A stretch of DNA of 64,000 nucleotides from Streptomyces sp. NBC_01471 (GCF_041438865.1 NZ_CP109450.1:558001-622000); one strand, 5' to 3'. Positions 42,355 to 52,036 are shown, counted from the stretch's first letter. Numbers and translations are program-made. Notes: a model not told the origin generated them from the letters alone.

Positions 42355-44376
42355 TCAGGCCGCAGCCTCCCGTACCAGCGGGAAGTGGCAGGCCACCTGG
42401 TGGTCGGCGCGGCCGGGGGTACTGGCCGGCGGTTCGGTCTCGGCGCAGATGTCCTGCGCGATCGGGCAGCGGGTGCGGAACCGGCAGCCGGAGGGCGGGT
42501 TCGCCGCTGAGGGCGTCTCACCGCCGAGCGGGGCGCGGCCGGGGCCCGCCGTCTCGGGGTCCGGGACGTTGACGGTGTCGAGGAGGCCGCGCGTGTACGG
42601 GTGGAGGGGGTTCGCGTACACCTCATCGGCCGGGCCCGACTCGACCAGTTTGCCGAGGTACATCACCCCGACCGTGTCGGCCAGGTAGCGGACCACGGCC
42701 AGGTCGTGCGAGATGAAGAGGTACGTCAGCTCGCGGTCGCGCTGCAGTTCGCGCATCAGGTTGAGGATCTGGGCCTGTACGGAGACGTCGAGCGCGGACA
42801 CCGGCTCGTCGGCGACGATCAGGTCCGGGGAGAGCGTCAGCGCGCGGGCGAGCCCGAGGCGCTGGCGCTGACCGCCGGAGAACTCGTGCGGGTAGCGGTC
42901 GACGGCGCCGCGCGGCAGCCCGACCGCGTCGAGGAGTTCACCGACGATCCGGTCCTGCTCGGCCCGGTCGCCGACGCCCTGGATGACGAGCGGTTCGCGC
43001 AGGATGGTGCCGATCCGCATGCGCGGGTCCATGGCCGCGGCGGAGTCCTGGAACATCAGCTGGATCCGGCGGCGGTGGGCGCGGCGCTGGCCCCGGTCCA
43101 TGGTGGCCAGGTCCTGGCCATCGAAGACGATCGATCCCGCCGTGGGGTCCTCAAGACCGGCGATCATGCGCCCGATGGTGGTCTTGCCGCAGCCCGACTC
43201 GCCGACCATGCCGAAGGTCTCGCCCTTGCGCACCGTCAGTGAGACACCGCCGACGGCGCTGACCGTGCCGCGCTTGCGCGAGAAGGGGCCGCCGGTGAGC
43301 GGGAAGTCCTTGCGGAGGTCGACGACTTCGAGGAGGGTCGCGCCGTCCGGTACGACGGGGGCGGCCTGTCGCTCCTGGGCGAGCGCCTCGCCGAGGTTCG
43401 GCTCGCCCTCCTCCGGTACGGGGTGGAAGCAGGCGAACCGGTGGTCGCCCTCGGTGAGCTGCGGCTCATCGGTGCGGCAGACGTCGGTGGCGAACGCGCA
43501 GCGGGCTGCGAACCGGCAGCCCTGCTGCGCGGTGGCGAGGTTGGGCGGCAGACCGGGGATGGTGCGCAGTTCGGTCTCGCCCTCGACGGCCTTCTCGGGG
43601 AGCGCGGCGAACAGCGCCTGGGTGTAGCGGTGCCTGGGGCGGGCGAAGAGGTCCCGCACGCCGGAGGTCTCGGCGACCTTGCCCGCGTACATCACGGCGA
43701 CCCGGTCGACCCGGTTGGCGATGACACCGAGGTCGTGCGTGACCAGGATCATCGCCATGCCGAGGCGGGAGCGCAGCCCGTCGATGAGCTCCAGGATCTG
43801 GTGCTGGGTGGTGACGTCGAGGGCGGTGGTGGGCTCGTCGGCGATGAGGAGCTTGGGCTCGCAGACGAGGGCCATGGCGATGGCGACGCGCTGGCGCATA
43901 CCGCCCGAGAGCTGGTGCGGATAGGCCTTCATCCGCTCGGACGGCTGCGGCATGCCGACCAGTCCGAGCATCTCCTCGGCCCGCGCCCAGGCCTCCTGCT
44001 TGCTGATGGGGCGGTGCAGCAGGAGGGGTTCGGCGACCTGCGCGCCGATGGTCATGGTGGGGTTGAGCGAGGTCAGCGGGTCCTGGAAGACCATGCCGAT
44101 GGTGTTGCCCCGCACATCGCGCAGGACGGGTTCGCCGGCCGACGCGAGGTCGTGTCCGTCGAAGAGGACACGGCCCGACGCGACGGCGCCGCCGGGCGGC
44201 AGCAGCCCGAGGACGCTCAGCGCGGTCATGGTCTTGCCGCAGCCGGACTCACCGACCACGCCGAGGGCCTCGCCGGGAGCGAGGTCAAGGCTGACGCCGT
44301 CGAGGGCGTGGACGGTGCGGTTGCGGGACGCTATGTCGACATGGAGATCGTCGATCCGCAGCAGCGGCTCGGTCAT
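42355..44376 (-). CDS. Oligopeptide ABC transporter ATPase, fused DppD-DppF
   Basis: 673 residues with two nucleotide-binding domains. First: Walker A GESGCGKTMTALS, signature LSGGMRQRVAIAM, Walker B LLIADEPTTALD. Second: GESGCGKTTIGR, FSGGQRQRLGLAR, LIVADEPVSALD. Each domain is followed by the Cys-rich oligopeptide-transporter tail (GCRFAARCAFATDVC and GCRFRTRCPIAQDIC). It drives the two permeases upstream on the same transcript. ATG 44376; 48-base gap to the DppC gene. Confidence 0.93.
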   Translation of the reverse strand: MTEPLLRIDDLHVDIASRNRTVHALDGVSLDLAPGEALGVVGESGCGKTMTALSVLGLLPPGGAVASGRVLFDGHDLASAGEPVLRDVRGNTIGMVFQDPLTSLNPTMTIGAQVAEPLLLHRPISKQEAWARAEEMLGLVGMPQPSERMKAYPHQLSGGMRQRVAIAMALVCEPKLLIADEPTTALDVTTQHQILELIDGLRSRLGMAMILVTHDLGVIANRVDRVAVMYAGKVAETSGVRDLFARPRHRYTQALFAALPEKAVEGETELRTIPGLPPNLATAQQGCRFAARCAFATDVCRTDEPQLTEGDHRFACFHPVPEEGEPNLGEALAQERQAAPVVPDGATLLEVVDLRKDFPLTGGPFSRKRGTVSAVGGVSLTVRKGETFGMVGESGCGKTTIGRMIAGLEDPTAGSIVFDGQDLATMDRGQRRAHRRRIQLMFQDSAAAMDPRMRIGTILREPLVIQGVGDRAEQDRIVGELLDAVGLPRGAVDRYPHEFSGGQRQRLGLARALTLSPDLIVADEPVSALDVSVQAQILNLMRELQRDRELTYLFISHDLAVVRYLADTVGVMYLGKLVESGPADEVYANPLHPYTRGLLDTVNVPDPETAGPGRAPLGGETPSAANPPSGCRFRTRCPIAQDICAETEPPASTPGRADHQVACHFPLVREAAA

Positions 44377-44424
44377 GGGAGTGTCCTCCGGGCAGTGCAG
44401 GCAGGAAAGCAGGCGGGGGTGTGG

Positions 44425-45324
44425 CTACTTCTTCTGGAGCCGTACTTCGAAGGCGTCCCGGAGGCCGTCGCCCACGAAGTTGAACGCACCGACGACGAGC
44501 ACGATGGCGACGCCCGGCGGGAAGATCAGCCACCAGTAGCCGTTCTGGGTGTAGGTGATGCCCGAGGAGAGCATCGACCCCCAGTCGGTGGCGGGCGGCG
44601 GGATGCTGAGGCCGAGGAACGCCAGGTAGCTGACGTAGAGGATGGCGTCGGCGATCTGGAAGGTGCAGTTGACGATGACGGTGCCGATGGCGTTGGGCAC
44701 GATGTGCCGGAACACCGCGCGGGCTCCGCCGCCGCCCATCATCCGCATGGCCTGGACGTACTCGCGGTCGCGCAGCGAGAGTGCCTCACCGCGCACGAGC
44801 CGGGCCGGGGACAGCCAGGCCACCGCCGCGATGATCACGATGAGCACGCCCTTGCTGGGCGTGATGATCGCGGCGACGACCACCAGCAGGAACATCGCCG
44901 GGATGGCGAGTGCGGCGTCCGTGACGCGCATCATCACGGCGTCGGTCCAGCCGCCGAAGTAGCCGGAGACCGCGCCCCAGAGCGTGCCGAAGAGCGTGGC
45001 GAGCAGCCCGGCGGCGAGGCCGACTTCGAGCGAGGACTGGCCGGCCAGCATCAGCCGGCCGAGCAGGTCGTAGCCGAGGTCCGTGGTGCCCAGGACGTGT
45101 CCGGGGCTGCCGGGGGCCAGGTTGGCCTGTGCCAGGTCGGTGTGGACCTGGTCGGTGGAGTGGATCAGCGGGCCGAGGTAGCAGAACGCGAGCAGCAGCA
45201 CGAGCACGATCACGCCGGTGAGGGCGAGCTTGTTGCCGGTGAAGACCTGCAGCGTACGGCGGGCCAGCGAAGGCGTGGCGAGGTCGGCGTCCTCGTGCCC
45301 GGGGGCTATGACGGCGGTGCTCAT
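44425..45324 (-). CDS. Oligopeptide ABC transporter permease, DppC type
   Basis: 299 residues. Features are a long cytoplasmic N-terminus, then a first span (LALTGVIVLVLLLAFCYLGP), HVLGTTDLGYDLLGRLMLAG, and EAA loop EYVQAMRMMGGGGARAVFRHI. ATG 45324 overlaps the DppB stop by 4 bp. Partner of the DppB-type subunit. Confidence 0.92.
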   Translation of the reverse strand: MSTAVIAPGHEDADLATPSLARRTLQVFTGNKLALTGVIVLVLLLAFCYLGPLIHSTDQVHTDLAQANLAPGSPGHVLGTTDLGYDLLGRLMLAGQSSLEVGLAAGLLATLFGTLWGAVSGYFGGWTDAVMMRVTDAALAIPAMFLLVVVAAIITPSKGVLIVIIAAVAWLSPARLVRGEALSLRDREYVQAMRMMGGGGARAVFRHIVPNAIGTVIVNCTFQIADAILYVSYLAFLGLSIPPPATDWGSMLSSGITYTQNGYWWLIFPPGVAIVLVVGAFNFVGDGLRDAFEVRLQKK

Positions 45325-46271
45325 GAGACGCTCCGGATCCGGGGGTCGAGGACGGCGTAGACGATGTCGGTGAGCAGCGATCCGACCACGGTGGCGACGC
45401 CCACGACCAGCGTCACTCCGAGCAGTACCGGGAAGTCGGAGCCCTGTGCGGCGTTCCAGAACAGCAGGCCCATACCGGGGTAGTTGAACATCGCCTCGAC
45501 GACCAGGGCGCCACTGAACAGCGTCGGCAGATAGAGGCCGAGGAGAGTGGCGAGCGGGATGAGCGCGTTGCGCATCACGTGCTTGGCGAGGATCCGCCGG
45601 CTGGACTGGCCCTTGGCCATCGCCGTACGGACGTACTCCTCGGTGAGGTTGTCCAGTGTCGCGGAGCGCATGTAGCGGCTGAACATCGCGATGACGCCGA
45701 GCGCCATGGTCACGATGGGCAGCACCATGCCGGAGAAGCCGCTGAAGATACTGGACAGGGATTCACCCTGGGGTGCCTCCGACGGGAAGATCGGGATCGT
45801 CTGGCAGAAGACGATGATCAGGATCAGGCCGAGGAAGAAGACCGGCGTCGCGTAGGCGAGGAAGGCGGCCCCGGTCAGCAGGTAGTCGGTGATCTTGCCG
45901 CGGCGGACGGCCTGGAGCAGACCGAGCGGGATCGCGATGATCACCGCGAGGAGCGTGGAGAGTGCCGTCAGCAGGAGCGTCTTGGGGAGTCGCTGCACGA
46001 GCAGGTCGGAGACCGGCTGGTTCAGCTTGTACGAGACTCCCAGGTCGCCGGTGAGCAGCCGCTTCAGGTACTCGAAGTACTGGAAGGGCAGCGAACGGTC
46101 GTACCCCTGGGCGTGGTTGAAGTGCTCGATCTGCTGCGGTGTGCCCTTGGGCCCGAGGATGGCACGGGCCGGTCCGCCGGGCAGCATGTGCAGAAGGACG
46201 AAGACGATGACCGACACCAGGAAGAGAACGACCACCGCCTGGAGGAGGCGCTTGAGGAGAAAGCCGGTCAC
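45321..46271 (-). CDS. Oligopeptide ABC transporter permease, DppB type
   Basis: 316 residues starting MTGFLLKRLLQAVVVLFLV, the standard DppB start with a single N-terminal span and a periplasmic loop containing FEYLKRLLTGDLGVSYKLNQ. EAA loop: EEYVRTAMAKGQSSRRILAK. GTG 46271 overlaps the binding-protein stop (GTGA), so the longer frame to 46394 is false. Six spans are visible. Confidence 0.93.
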   Translation of the reverse strand: MTGFLLKRLLQAVVVLFLVSVIVFVLLHMLPGGPARAILGPKGTPQQIEHFNHAQGYDRSLPFQYFEYLKRLLTGDLGVSYKLNQPVSDLLVQRLPKTLLLTALSTLLAVIIAIPLGLLQAVRRGKITDYLLTGAAFLAYATPVFFLGLILIIVFCQTIPIFPSEAPQGESLSSIFSGFSGMVLPIVTMALGVIAMFSRYMRSATLDNLTEEYVRTAMAKGQSSRRILAKHVMRNALIPLATLLGLYLPTLFSGALVVEAMFNYPGMGLLFWNAAQGSDFPVLLGVTLVVGVATVVGSLLTDIVYAVLDPRIRSVS

Positions 46272-48118
46272 TGGTCGGCCCCCTTCTTGACGTAGTACCA
46301 GTCCTGCGGGGCGAGGGTCACGGTGGGGTTCTGGTCGACACCCCGCAGGTCGTTGCGGATCACCGACACCTGGTAGGCGGGGTTCGGCATCCACATCACG
46401 GGGAGCTGCTGGGAGAGGTACTGACCGTACGCGTGGATGGCGTTCGGGTCGCTGGAGTACTGGACGGCGCGGATGAGCTTGTCCGCCTTCGGGTCCGAGT
46501 AGTTGCCGAAGTTGGCGGAGGCGCCCGTCGAGAAGAGCTGCTCACCACTGGGGTTGAGCGGGTAGTACCAGCTGCCCGCCGTGCCGAAGAACGACATGTC
46601 CCAGTCGCAGCCCGGCTGTCCGGCCTTGCAGGGTACGGAGTTGCCGAGGACCGAGTTCAGCGGCTGCTGGCGGACCTTGAGGTCGATGCCGGCCTTGCTC
46701 AGCGAGGACTTCAGCTCCTGCATCATGTTGGTGGACTCGGTGGAGCCCGACTGCGAGAGCAGGGTCAGGTTGAGCGGGGCGTTCTTCGCGATGCCGGCCC
46801 CGCACTGGTCCGCGCCGGTGCCGGGGCGGGTGCAGCGGGCCTGGCCGTCGCGGACGGCCCATCCGTGATCGGTGAGGAGCTTGCGGGCCGCCTTCACCGA
46901 GTACGGGTACTGGTTCTTCTGCATTTCCGGGGTGGTGTACTGCGTCTTCGGGGTGACGGGGACCGGACCCAGCGTCGGGTCGGCGCTGCCCTGCCAGATG
47001 ACCTTGCTCATCGACTTCTGGTCGACCAGGTGCTGCATGGCCTGGCGGATGTAGAGCTGGCGCATGGCCGCCCCGCCGTGCGAGGAGTTGAAGTTGTAGA
47101 CGATGTAGGTCGCCGCCCAGCCCTCCCACGGATCGACGCGGTACCCGCGGCTCTCGAACTTCTTCTTCTGCGCGAGGACCGACGGCGGTATGTATCCGTA
47201 GTCGACGCCGCCGGAGCGCAGCACGTTGAACTCGGAGTCGGCGGTGGTGAAGGGCTTGAGGACGACCTTGTCCAGATGCGCCTTGTCGGTGCCGGTGTAC
47301 TTCGGGTTGCGTACGAGGGTGACCTGGCCGGTGTTCTGCCATTCGGCGATCTTCCAGGGCCCGTTGACGGTCTTCCAGAGCGGGTCCTTGGAGTAGGCGC
47401 CGAGGCTCTTGGAGTGGGTGGTCAGCCGGGCGAAGACCGCCTTGGCGCCGGAGGTGGTCCGGTCCCAGTCACCGATCGGGCCGCCGTCCTTCTTGGCGTC
47501 CCAGGCGGCCTGCGGAAGGGCCCGCATCAGGGTGAGCTGGTTGGCGGTGAACCAGTCGGGGTTGTACGAGCGGTTGAGGTGCAGCCGGACCGTGTGGGCG
47601 TCGACGGTCTCGAAGCTCTTCACGTTGTCGGGCATGGTGCCGACCGAGTAGCTGCCCCACTCCGCCTTGTTGGCCTTGACCATGTTGAACCAGAACTCGA
47701 TGTCGCGCGCCGTCACCGGCTTGCCGTCGGACCAGGTGATGCCCTTGCGGAGCGGCACGGTGACCGTCTTGTTGCCGTCGCTGTAGACGGGCTTCTGGCC
47801 CAGTGTGTTGGGCCCGGTGGTGGTGAGCGCGCTGCCCTTCTTCACCGCGTCGTAGACCGGCATGTACAGCAGCGACTGGATGGCGTAGTTGTACGTGGCG
47901 CCGTACCCCGGGGCCCCGATGGGGAAGATCCAGTTGGGGGTCGCGGCCGGCGGCAGCGCCATCGTGGCGGTGCCGCCCTCGACGGGTGTGCCGCCGGTGG
48001 GCCCCATGTCGATCTTGCCGCCGTCCTGCGAACAGGCCGAGAGGGCCACGACGAGCGCCGCCCCGGTGACCGCTGCGGCGAGCGCGCGACGCCGCGCGGA
48101 TGAGCGCCTTGGGCGCAT
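46268..48118 (-). CDS. Oligopeptide-binding lipoprotein, SBP family 5
   Basis: 616 residues. Signal peptide with lipobox VVALSAC (Cys29) preceded by an Arg-rich start. The body shows PVTARDIEFWFNMVKANKAEW, VRLHLNRSYNPDWF and PYSVKAARKLLTDHGW, typical of OppA-like proteins; at this length it should take oligopeptides rather than dipeptides. ATG 48118 lies 7 bases after GGAGG. Leads the operon binding protein, DppB, DppC, fused ATPase. Its divergent partner is a ROK regulator, with an AT-rich operator region between them. Confidence 0.92.
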   Translation of the reverse strand: MRPRRSSARRRALAAAVTGAALVVALSACSQDGGKIDMGPTGGTPVEGGTATMALPPAATPNWIFPIGAPGYGATYNYAIQSLLYMPVYDAVKKGSALTTTGPNTLGQKPVYSDGNKTVTVPLRKGITWSDGKPVTARDIEFWFNMVKANKAEWGSYSVGTMPDNVKSFETVDAHTVRLHLNRSYNPDWFTANQLTLMRALPQAAWDAKKDGGPIGDWDRTTSGAKAVFARLTTHSKSLGAYSKDPLWKTVNGPWKIAEWQNTGQVTLVRNPKYTGTDKAHLDKVVLKPFTTADSEFNVLRSGGVDYGYIPPSVLAQKKKFESRGYRVDPWEGWAATYIVYNFNSSHGGAAMRQLYIRQAMQHLVDQKSMSKVIWQGSADPTLGPVPVTPKTQYTTPEMQKNQYPYSVKAARKLLTDHGWAVRDGQARCTRPGTGADQCGAGIAKNAPLNLTLLSQSGSTESTNMMQELKSSLSKAGIDLKVRQQPLNSVLGNSVPCKAGQPGCDWDMSFFGTAGSWYYPLNPSGEQLFSTGASANFGNYSDPKADKLIRAVQYSSDPNAIHAYGQYLSQQLPVMWMPNPAYQVSVIRNDLRGVDQNPTVTLAPQDWYYVKKGADQ

Positions 48119-48178
48119 GGGTGGGCCTCCATCGGGTTCCAGCAGCGAGCCGACGTGAACATCGGCTGGAGAATGCTT

Positions 48179-48338
48179 GAAAGTTAGGACGGTGGCCGAA
48201 ACTAAGTCAAGAGTAGATGTTCGACTTAGGGCATCCTTCCTGGAGCTTTTAGACATTTATGTCCCATATTGCGATACAGGATTGCTGAAAACTTTCCCAT
48301 TACCCCTGGCGAAAGATGCCCTTGGATCGCTAACTTTC
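48179..48338. promoter_or_regulatory. Divergent AT-rich promoter with paired inverted repeats, ROK operators
   Basis: Inner repeat CTAAGTC (48202-48208) and GACTTAG (48223-48229). Outer pair GAAAGTTAG (48179-48187) and its exact complement CTAACTTTC (48330-48338), about 142 bases apart and flanking the whole promoter region. The inner half-site resembles TTAAGTC at the first ROK gene. Spacing would allow DNA looping. Assignment is inference. Confidence 0.5.
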
Positions 48339-48410
48339 ATCGAGACAGCACACACTTGTTTTGACATATCGAAGTAACTCGAAGCCACGCAGAGCAATTC
48401 GGGGAGCGCG

Positions 48411-49571
48411 ATGACGGGGAGACCAATGACGGACAGCGCATCGAACCAGCAGATTCTGCGCATGGTCACGTCCGGCACCGCGTCCTCACGGGCCGATCTG
48501 GTCCGGGAGTTGGGTCTTGCCGCCTCGACGGTCTCGCTCCGGGTGCAGGAGCTCGTCGCCGCCGGGCTCCTCACGGAGTCGGGCGAGGGCGCGTCCCGCG
48601 GCGGCCGGCGCCCGCGGCTGCTGCGGATCCCGGAGCAGGGCGGGGTGGCCCTCACCGCCGACCTCGGCTCGCACCACGGCAGGCTGGCCGCCGTCTCCGC
48701 CGACGGCACGGTCCGGGACGCCGCCGACCACAGCCACGACCTCACCGACGGCCCCGAACAGGCCGCCGACTGGCTGGTGGAGCGGCTGACCGCGCTCGCC
48801 GACCGCCAGCGCGCGGCGGGCCGCACCGTACGGAGCGTCGGTATCGCCTTCCCCGGCCCGGTCGACGTCCCGGCCGGCCGGGTGCTCACCCCTTCCCGGA
48901 TGCCCGGCTGGCACAACTTCCCGCTCCGCGACGTCCTGGCCGACCGGCTCGGACTGCCGGTCGTCGTGGACAACGACGCGACCCTGATGGCCGTCGGCGA
49001 GCACCAGTCGGCCAGGCCGGAGCTCCAGCACCTCGTCGTCGTCAAGGCGGGCCGCGGCATCGGCTGCGGAGTGATCTCCGCGGGCCGCCCGCACCGCGGC
49101 GCCAACGGATGCGCGGGCGACATCAGCCACGTCCGGGTCGACGCCGCCGAGGACCGCCCGTGCAGCTGCGGGAACATCGGCTGTCTGGAGACGGTCGCCA
49201 GCGGCGCGGCCGTGCTGCGCGAACTCGCCCGCAGGGGCACCCCGGTGGACGGCACCGCGGAACTGCTGCGGCTGGTCACCGACGGGGACCCGCAGGCGAC
49301 CACCCTCGTCCGGGCGGCCGGCCGCCACATCGGCACCGTCCTGAGCGTCGTCGTCAACTTCTTCAACCCGCAGGCCGTCGTACTCGGCGGCGCACTGGCA
49401 TCGGCGGAGCCCCTGGTGGCCGCGGTCCGCGGGGTCCTGTACGAGCGCTGCCTGCCGATGGCCACGGCAGGGCTCGAAATCACCACCACCGTCTCGGGCC
49501 GCGACGCGGGCCTGCTGGGCGCGGGGCTGACGGCCCTGCGCGACAGCCTGCCGCACGCCGAAGCGCCCTGA
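48411..49571 (+). CDS. ROK-family transcriptional regulator
   Basis: 386 residues. The N-terminal winged helix (SSRADLVRELGLAASTVSLRV) is followed by a glucokinase-like ROK domain: IAFPGPVDVPAGRV, NDATLMAVGEHQ, and zinc motif CSCGNIGCLE. Regulators of this type respond to sugars, but this one is placed between a peptide transporter and a peptidase, so the effector may be an amino-sugar or muropeptide (inference). Two starts, ATG 48411 and ATG 48426, each have GGGGAG upstream. Confidence 0.9.
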   Translation: MTGRPMTDSASNQQILRMVTSGTASSRADLVRELGLAASTVSLRVQELVAAGLLTESGEGASRGGRRPRLLRIPEQGGVALTADLGSHHGRLAAVSADGTVRDAADHSHDLTDGPEQAADWLVERLTALADRQRAAGRTVRSVGIAFPGPVDVPAGRVLTPSRMPGWHNFPLRDVLADRLGLPVVVDNDATLMAVGEHQSARPELQHLVVVKAGRGIGCGVISAGRPHRGANGCAGDISHVRVDAAEDRPCSCGNIGCLETVASGAAVLRELARRGTPVDGTAELLRLVTDGDPQATTLVRAAGRHIGTVLSVVVNFFNPQAVVLGGALASAEPLVAAVRGVLYERCLPMATAGLEITTTVSGRDAGLLGAGLTALRDSLPHAEAP

Positions 49572-49653
49572 GCCCGGCCCCGCCCCGCCCGGACACCCCG
49601 CGGGCGCGGCCCCCGTACCACCACCCCACCCGCAACCCGGAGAGCAGCGCCAC

Positions 49654-51231
49654 ATGACCACCGCCACCCCCGCCCGCCGTCTGCGCATAGCCATCGGCGG
49701 CATCGGCATCGAGTCGTCCACCTTCTGCCCGCACCGCTCCACCGTGGACGATTTCCGCCAGACCCGCGGGCAGGATCTCCTCGACCGCTACACCTGGACG
49801 CAGCCGGGGTCGGACCTTGGCGCGCTGATCGAGTGGGTCCCGCTGCTGCACGCCACCGCCCTGCCCGGCGGCCCCGTCGAGGCGGAGTCGTATCTGCTGC
49901 TCAAGGACGAGCTGGTCTCCCGGATCCGGGCCGCGGGCCCCCTGGACGGCATGGTCTACGACCTGCACGGCGCGATGAGCGTCATCGGCCTCACCGACGC
50001 CGAGGGCGACCTCACCGAGGCCGTGCGCGCCGCGCTGGACGCGGTGGGCACCCCGGAGGACCCGGAGTCCGGCCGCCCGATGATGTCCGCGGCGATGGAC
50101 CTGCACGGGAACGTCTCGCGCCGCTTCGCCGAGCCGATCGAGCTGCTCACCGCCCACCGGCTGGCCCCGCACGAGGACGCCTGGGACACCCGTGAGCGCG
50201 CGGCCCGCAAGCTGGTCGAGCGGCTCCGGCTGCCCGCCGCGGACCGCCGTCCGCACCGCGCGTGGGTGCAGGTGCCCGTGCTGCTGCCCGGCGAGAAGAC
50301 CAGCACGCGGCTGGAACCGGCCAAGGGCCTGTACGGGCGTCTCGCGGGCATCGAGGCGAAGCCCGGCATCGTGGACGCCGCGATCTGGGTCGGGTACGCC
50401 TGGGCCGACGAGCCGCGCTGCAAGGCGGCCATCGTGGTCACCGGCGACGACGCCGCGCTCGCCGCCGCCGAGGCCGAGTCCCTGGCCCGTCAGTACTGGG
50501 ACGTCCGCCGCGACTTCGAGTTCGTCGGCCCGACCGGCACCGCCGAGGAGTGCGTCGCCGCGGCGGTGGCGTCCGAGCGCCGCCCGTTCCTGATCAGCGA
50601 CTCCGGGGACAACCCGACGGCCGGCGGCGCGGGCGACCTCGCGTACATGCTCGCCAAGCTGCTGGAGAACGAGAAGATCGCCTCCGGCAGGGTGACCGCC
50701 GTCCACCCCGGCATCACCGACCCGGCCGCGGTCCGCGCCTGCTTCGAGGCCGGGATCGGCGCCACCGTCACCGTCGGCGTCGGCGGCAAGGTCGACACCA
50801 GCCAGGGCGGGCCCTACGAGATCACCGGCACCGTGACCGGCCTGCAGCGCGCGGCCGACAAGACGGACCGGGCCGAGGGTGGCGCGTACGACCGCGGCTG
50901 CGACCTCGCGGCGATCACGGTCGGCGGGCTCACGGTCGTCGTCACCGGGCAGCGCAAGCCGTTCCACACGGTCGCCGACTTCACCGGACCGGCGCAGGGC
51001 GGTCTGGGGATCGACCCGCGCACCTTCGACCTGGTCGTCGTGAAGATCGGCTACCTGGAACCGGAGCTGCACGACATGGCGGCGGACTGGCTCCTCGCCC
51101 TCACCCCCGGCGGCGTCGACCAGGACCTGCTGCGCCTGGGCCACCACCGGGTGGAGCGCCCGCTGTACCCCTTCGACGAGGACGCGTACGAGAACGAGGG
51201 CGGCCCGGACCTGACGCCGGTGCTGCTCTGA
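49654..51231 (+). CDS. M81-family metallopeptidase (MlrC/microcystinase C-like)
   Basis: 525 residues. MlrC N-terminal domain with GGIGIESSTFCPHRST, YDLHGAMSV and AMDLHGNVS (metal-binding Asp/His pairs), then HRLAPHEDAWDT; the C-terminal domain has SDSGDNPTAGGAGD and HPGITDPAAV. Family members hydrolyse linearised microcystin and other peptides or imides. It follows the ROK gene by 82 bases in the same direction, and the divergent operon is an oligopeptide importer, so it may degrade an imported modified peptide. ATG 49654 follows GGAGAG. Confidence 0.9.
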   Translation: MTTATPARRLRIAIGGIGIESSTFCPHRSTVDDFRQTRGQDLLDRYTWTQPGSDLGALIEWVPLLHATALPGGPVEAESYLLLKDELVSRIRAAGPLDGMVYDLHGAMSVIGLTDAEGDLTEAVRAALDAVGTPEDPESGRPMMSAAMDLHGNVSRRFAEPIELLTAHRLAPHEDAWDTRERAARKLVERLRLPAADRRPHRAWVQVPVLLPGEKTSTRLEPAKGLYGRLAGIEAKPGIVDAAIWVGYAWADEPRCKAAIVVTGDDAALAAAEAESLARQYWDVRRDFEFVGPTGTAEECVAAAVASERRPFLISDSGDNPTAGGAGDLAYMLAKLLENEKIASGRVTAVHPGITDPAAVRACFEAGIGATVTVGVGGKVDTSQGGPYEITGTVTGLQRAADKTDRAEGGAYDRGCDLAAITVGGLTVVVTGQRKPFHTVADFTGPAQGGLGIDPRTFDLVVVKIGYLEPELHDMAADWLLALTPGGVDQDLLRLGHHRVERPLYPFDEDAYENEGGPDLTPVLL

Positions 51232-51250
51232 CGGGAGGGGCGGACAGTAC

Positions 51251-51293
51251 GGCCGGGGCCGGCGGACGAGGGGATCGTCCGCCGGCCCCGGCC
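51251..51293 (+). terminator. Strong hairpin after the M81 peptidase gene
   Basis: 19-bp perfect stem (51251-51269 with 51275-51293) and a 5-base loop, 20 bases past the stop. Confidence 0.85.
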
Positions 51294-51354
51294 GCTCCGG
51301 CCGGCGGCCGCACCCGTCCGCCTGCGCACCGGGCCGCACCGTACGGTGGCGGGC

Positions 51355-51834
51355 ATGACGACAGAACGCTCAGAACGCTTCGAAGTCCAGCGGGAGATCG
51401 CAGCATCCCCCGCCACCGTGTTCGCGCTGCTGTGCGACCCGCAGGGCCATGTGGCCATCGACAGCTCCGGGATGCTCCAGTCGGCCGAGGGCGATCCGGT
51501 CCGGAAGGCGGACGACACGTTCGTCGTCCACATGGACCGGGAGGCGCTCGGCGACATCCCGATGGGCAAGTACGACGTCACGGTCATCATCACCCGGTTC
51601 GAGCAGGACGCTCTGATCGAGTGGACGATCTCGGGAACCATCCAGCCGCCGATCCAGCACCTGTACGGCTACCGGCTCAGCCCCAGTGCGACGGGGACGC
51701 TCGTCACCTCGTACTACGACTGGAGCCGGATCGAGGAGCGCTACCGCGAGAAGGGCATCTTCCCGGTCATCCCCGAAGCCGGGCTGCGTGCCACGCTCGG
51801 CATCCTCGCGCGGACCGTGGAGCAGGCGGTCTAG
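51355..51834 (+). CDS. SRPBCC/polyketide-cyclase-like small protein
   Basis: 159 residues with START/SRPBCC features: FEVQREIAASPATVFALLCDP at the start, a beta-rich middle (DTFVVHMDREAL, YDVTVIITRFEQDALIEWTI), and a long C-terminal helix. These proteins bind hydrophobic ligands; some are cyclases or aromatases. ATG 51355 (MTTERSERF) preferred to GTG 51346. Alone between the peptidase and the aldehyde dehydrogenase. Confidence 0.85.
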   Translation: MTTERSERFEVQREIAASPATVFALLCDPQGHVAIDSSGMLQSAEGDPVRKADDTFVVHMDREALGDIPMGKYDVTVIITRFEQDALIEWTISGTIQPPIQHLYGYRLSPSATGTLVTSYYDWSRIEERYREKGIFPVIPEAGLRATLGILARTVEQAV

Positions 51835-52036
51835 TACGGCCCCGGTGACGGGTCCGCGACCGGGTCGCGTGCGAGCCGGTGGCGGTCCGCCACGACCCCG
51901 GCGCGCGGGGCAGCGGGGGCCCGATAGGCGCCGGCTATCCGGTGTATTCACCAATCGCGCATTGTGACGGCCCGCCCCCTGAGCGAGCCTGGCCAGGACC
52001 GGCAGCGGCGCCGGCAGGTCCAGCGAAGGGGAGGGC

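Noticed and set aside
49480..51339. A 619-codon minus-strand frame opposite the M81 peptidase
   Set aside because: Mirror frame of a high-GC gene; no motifs.
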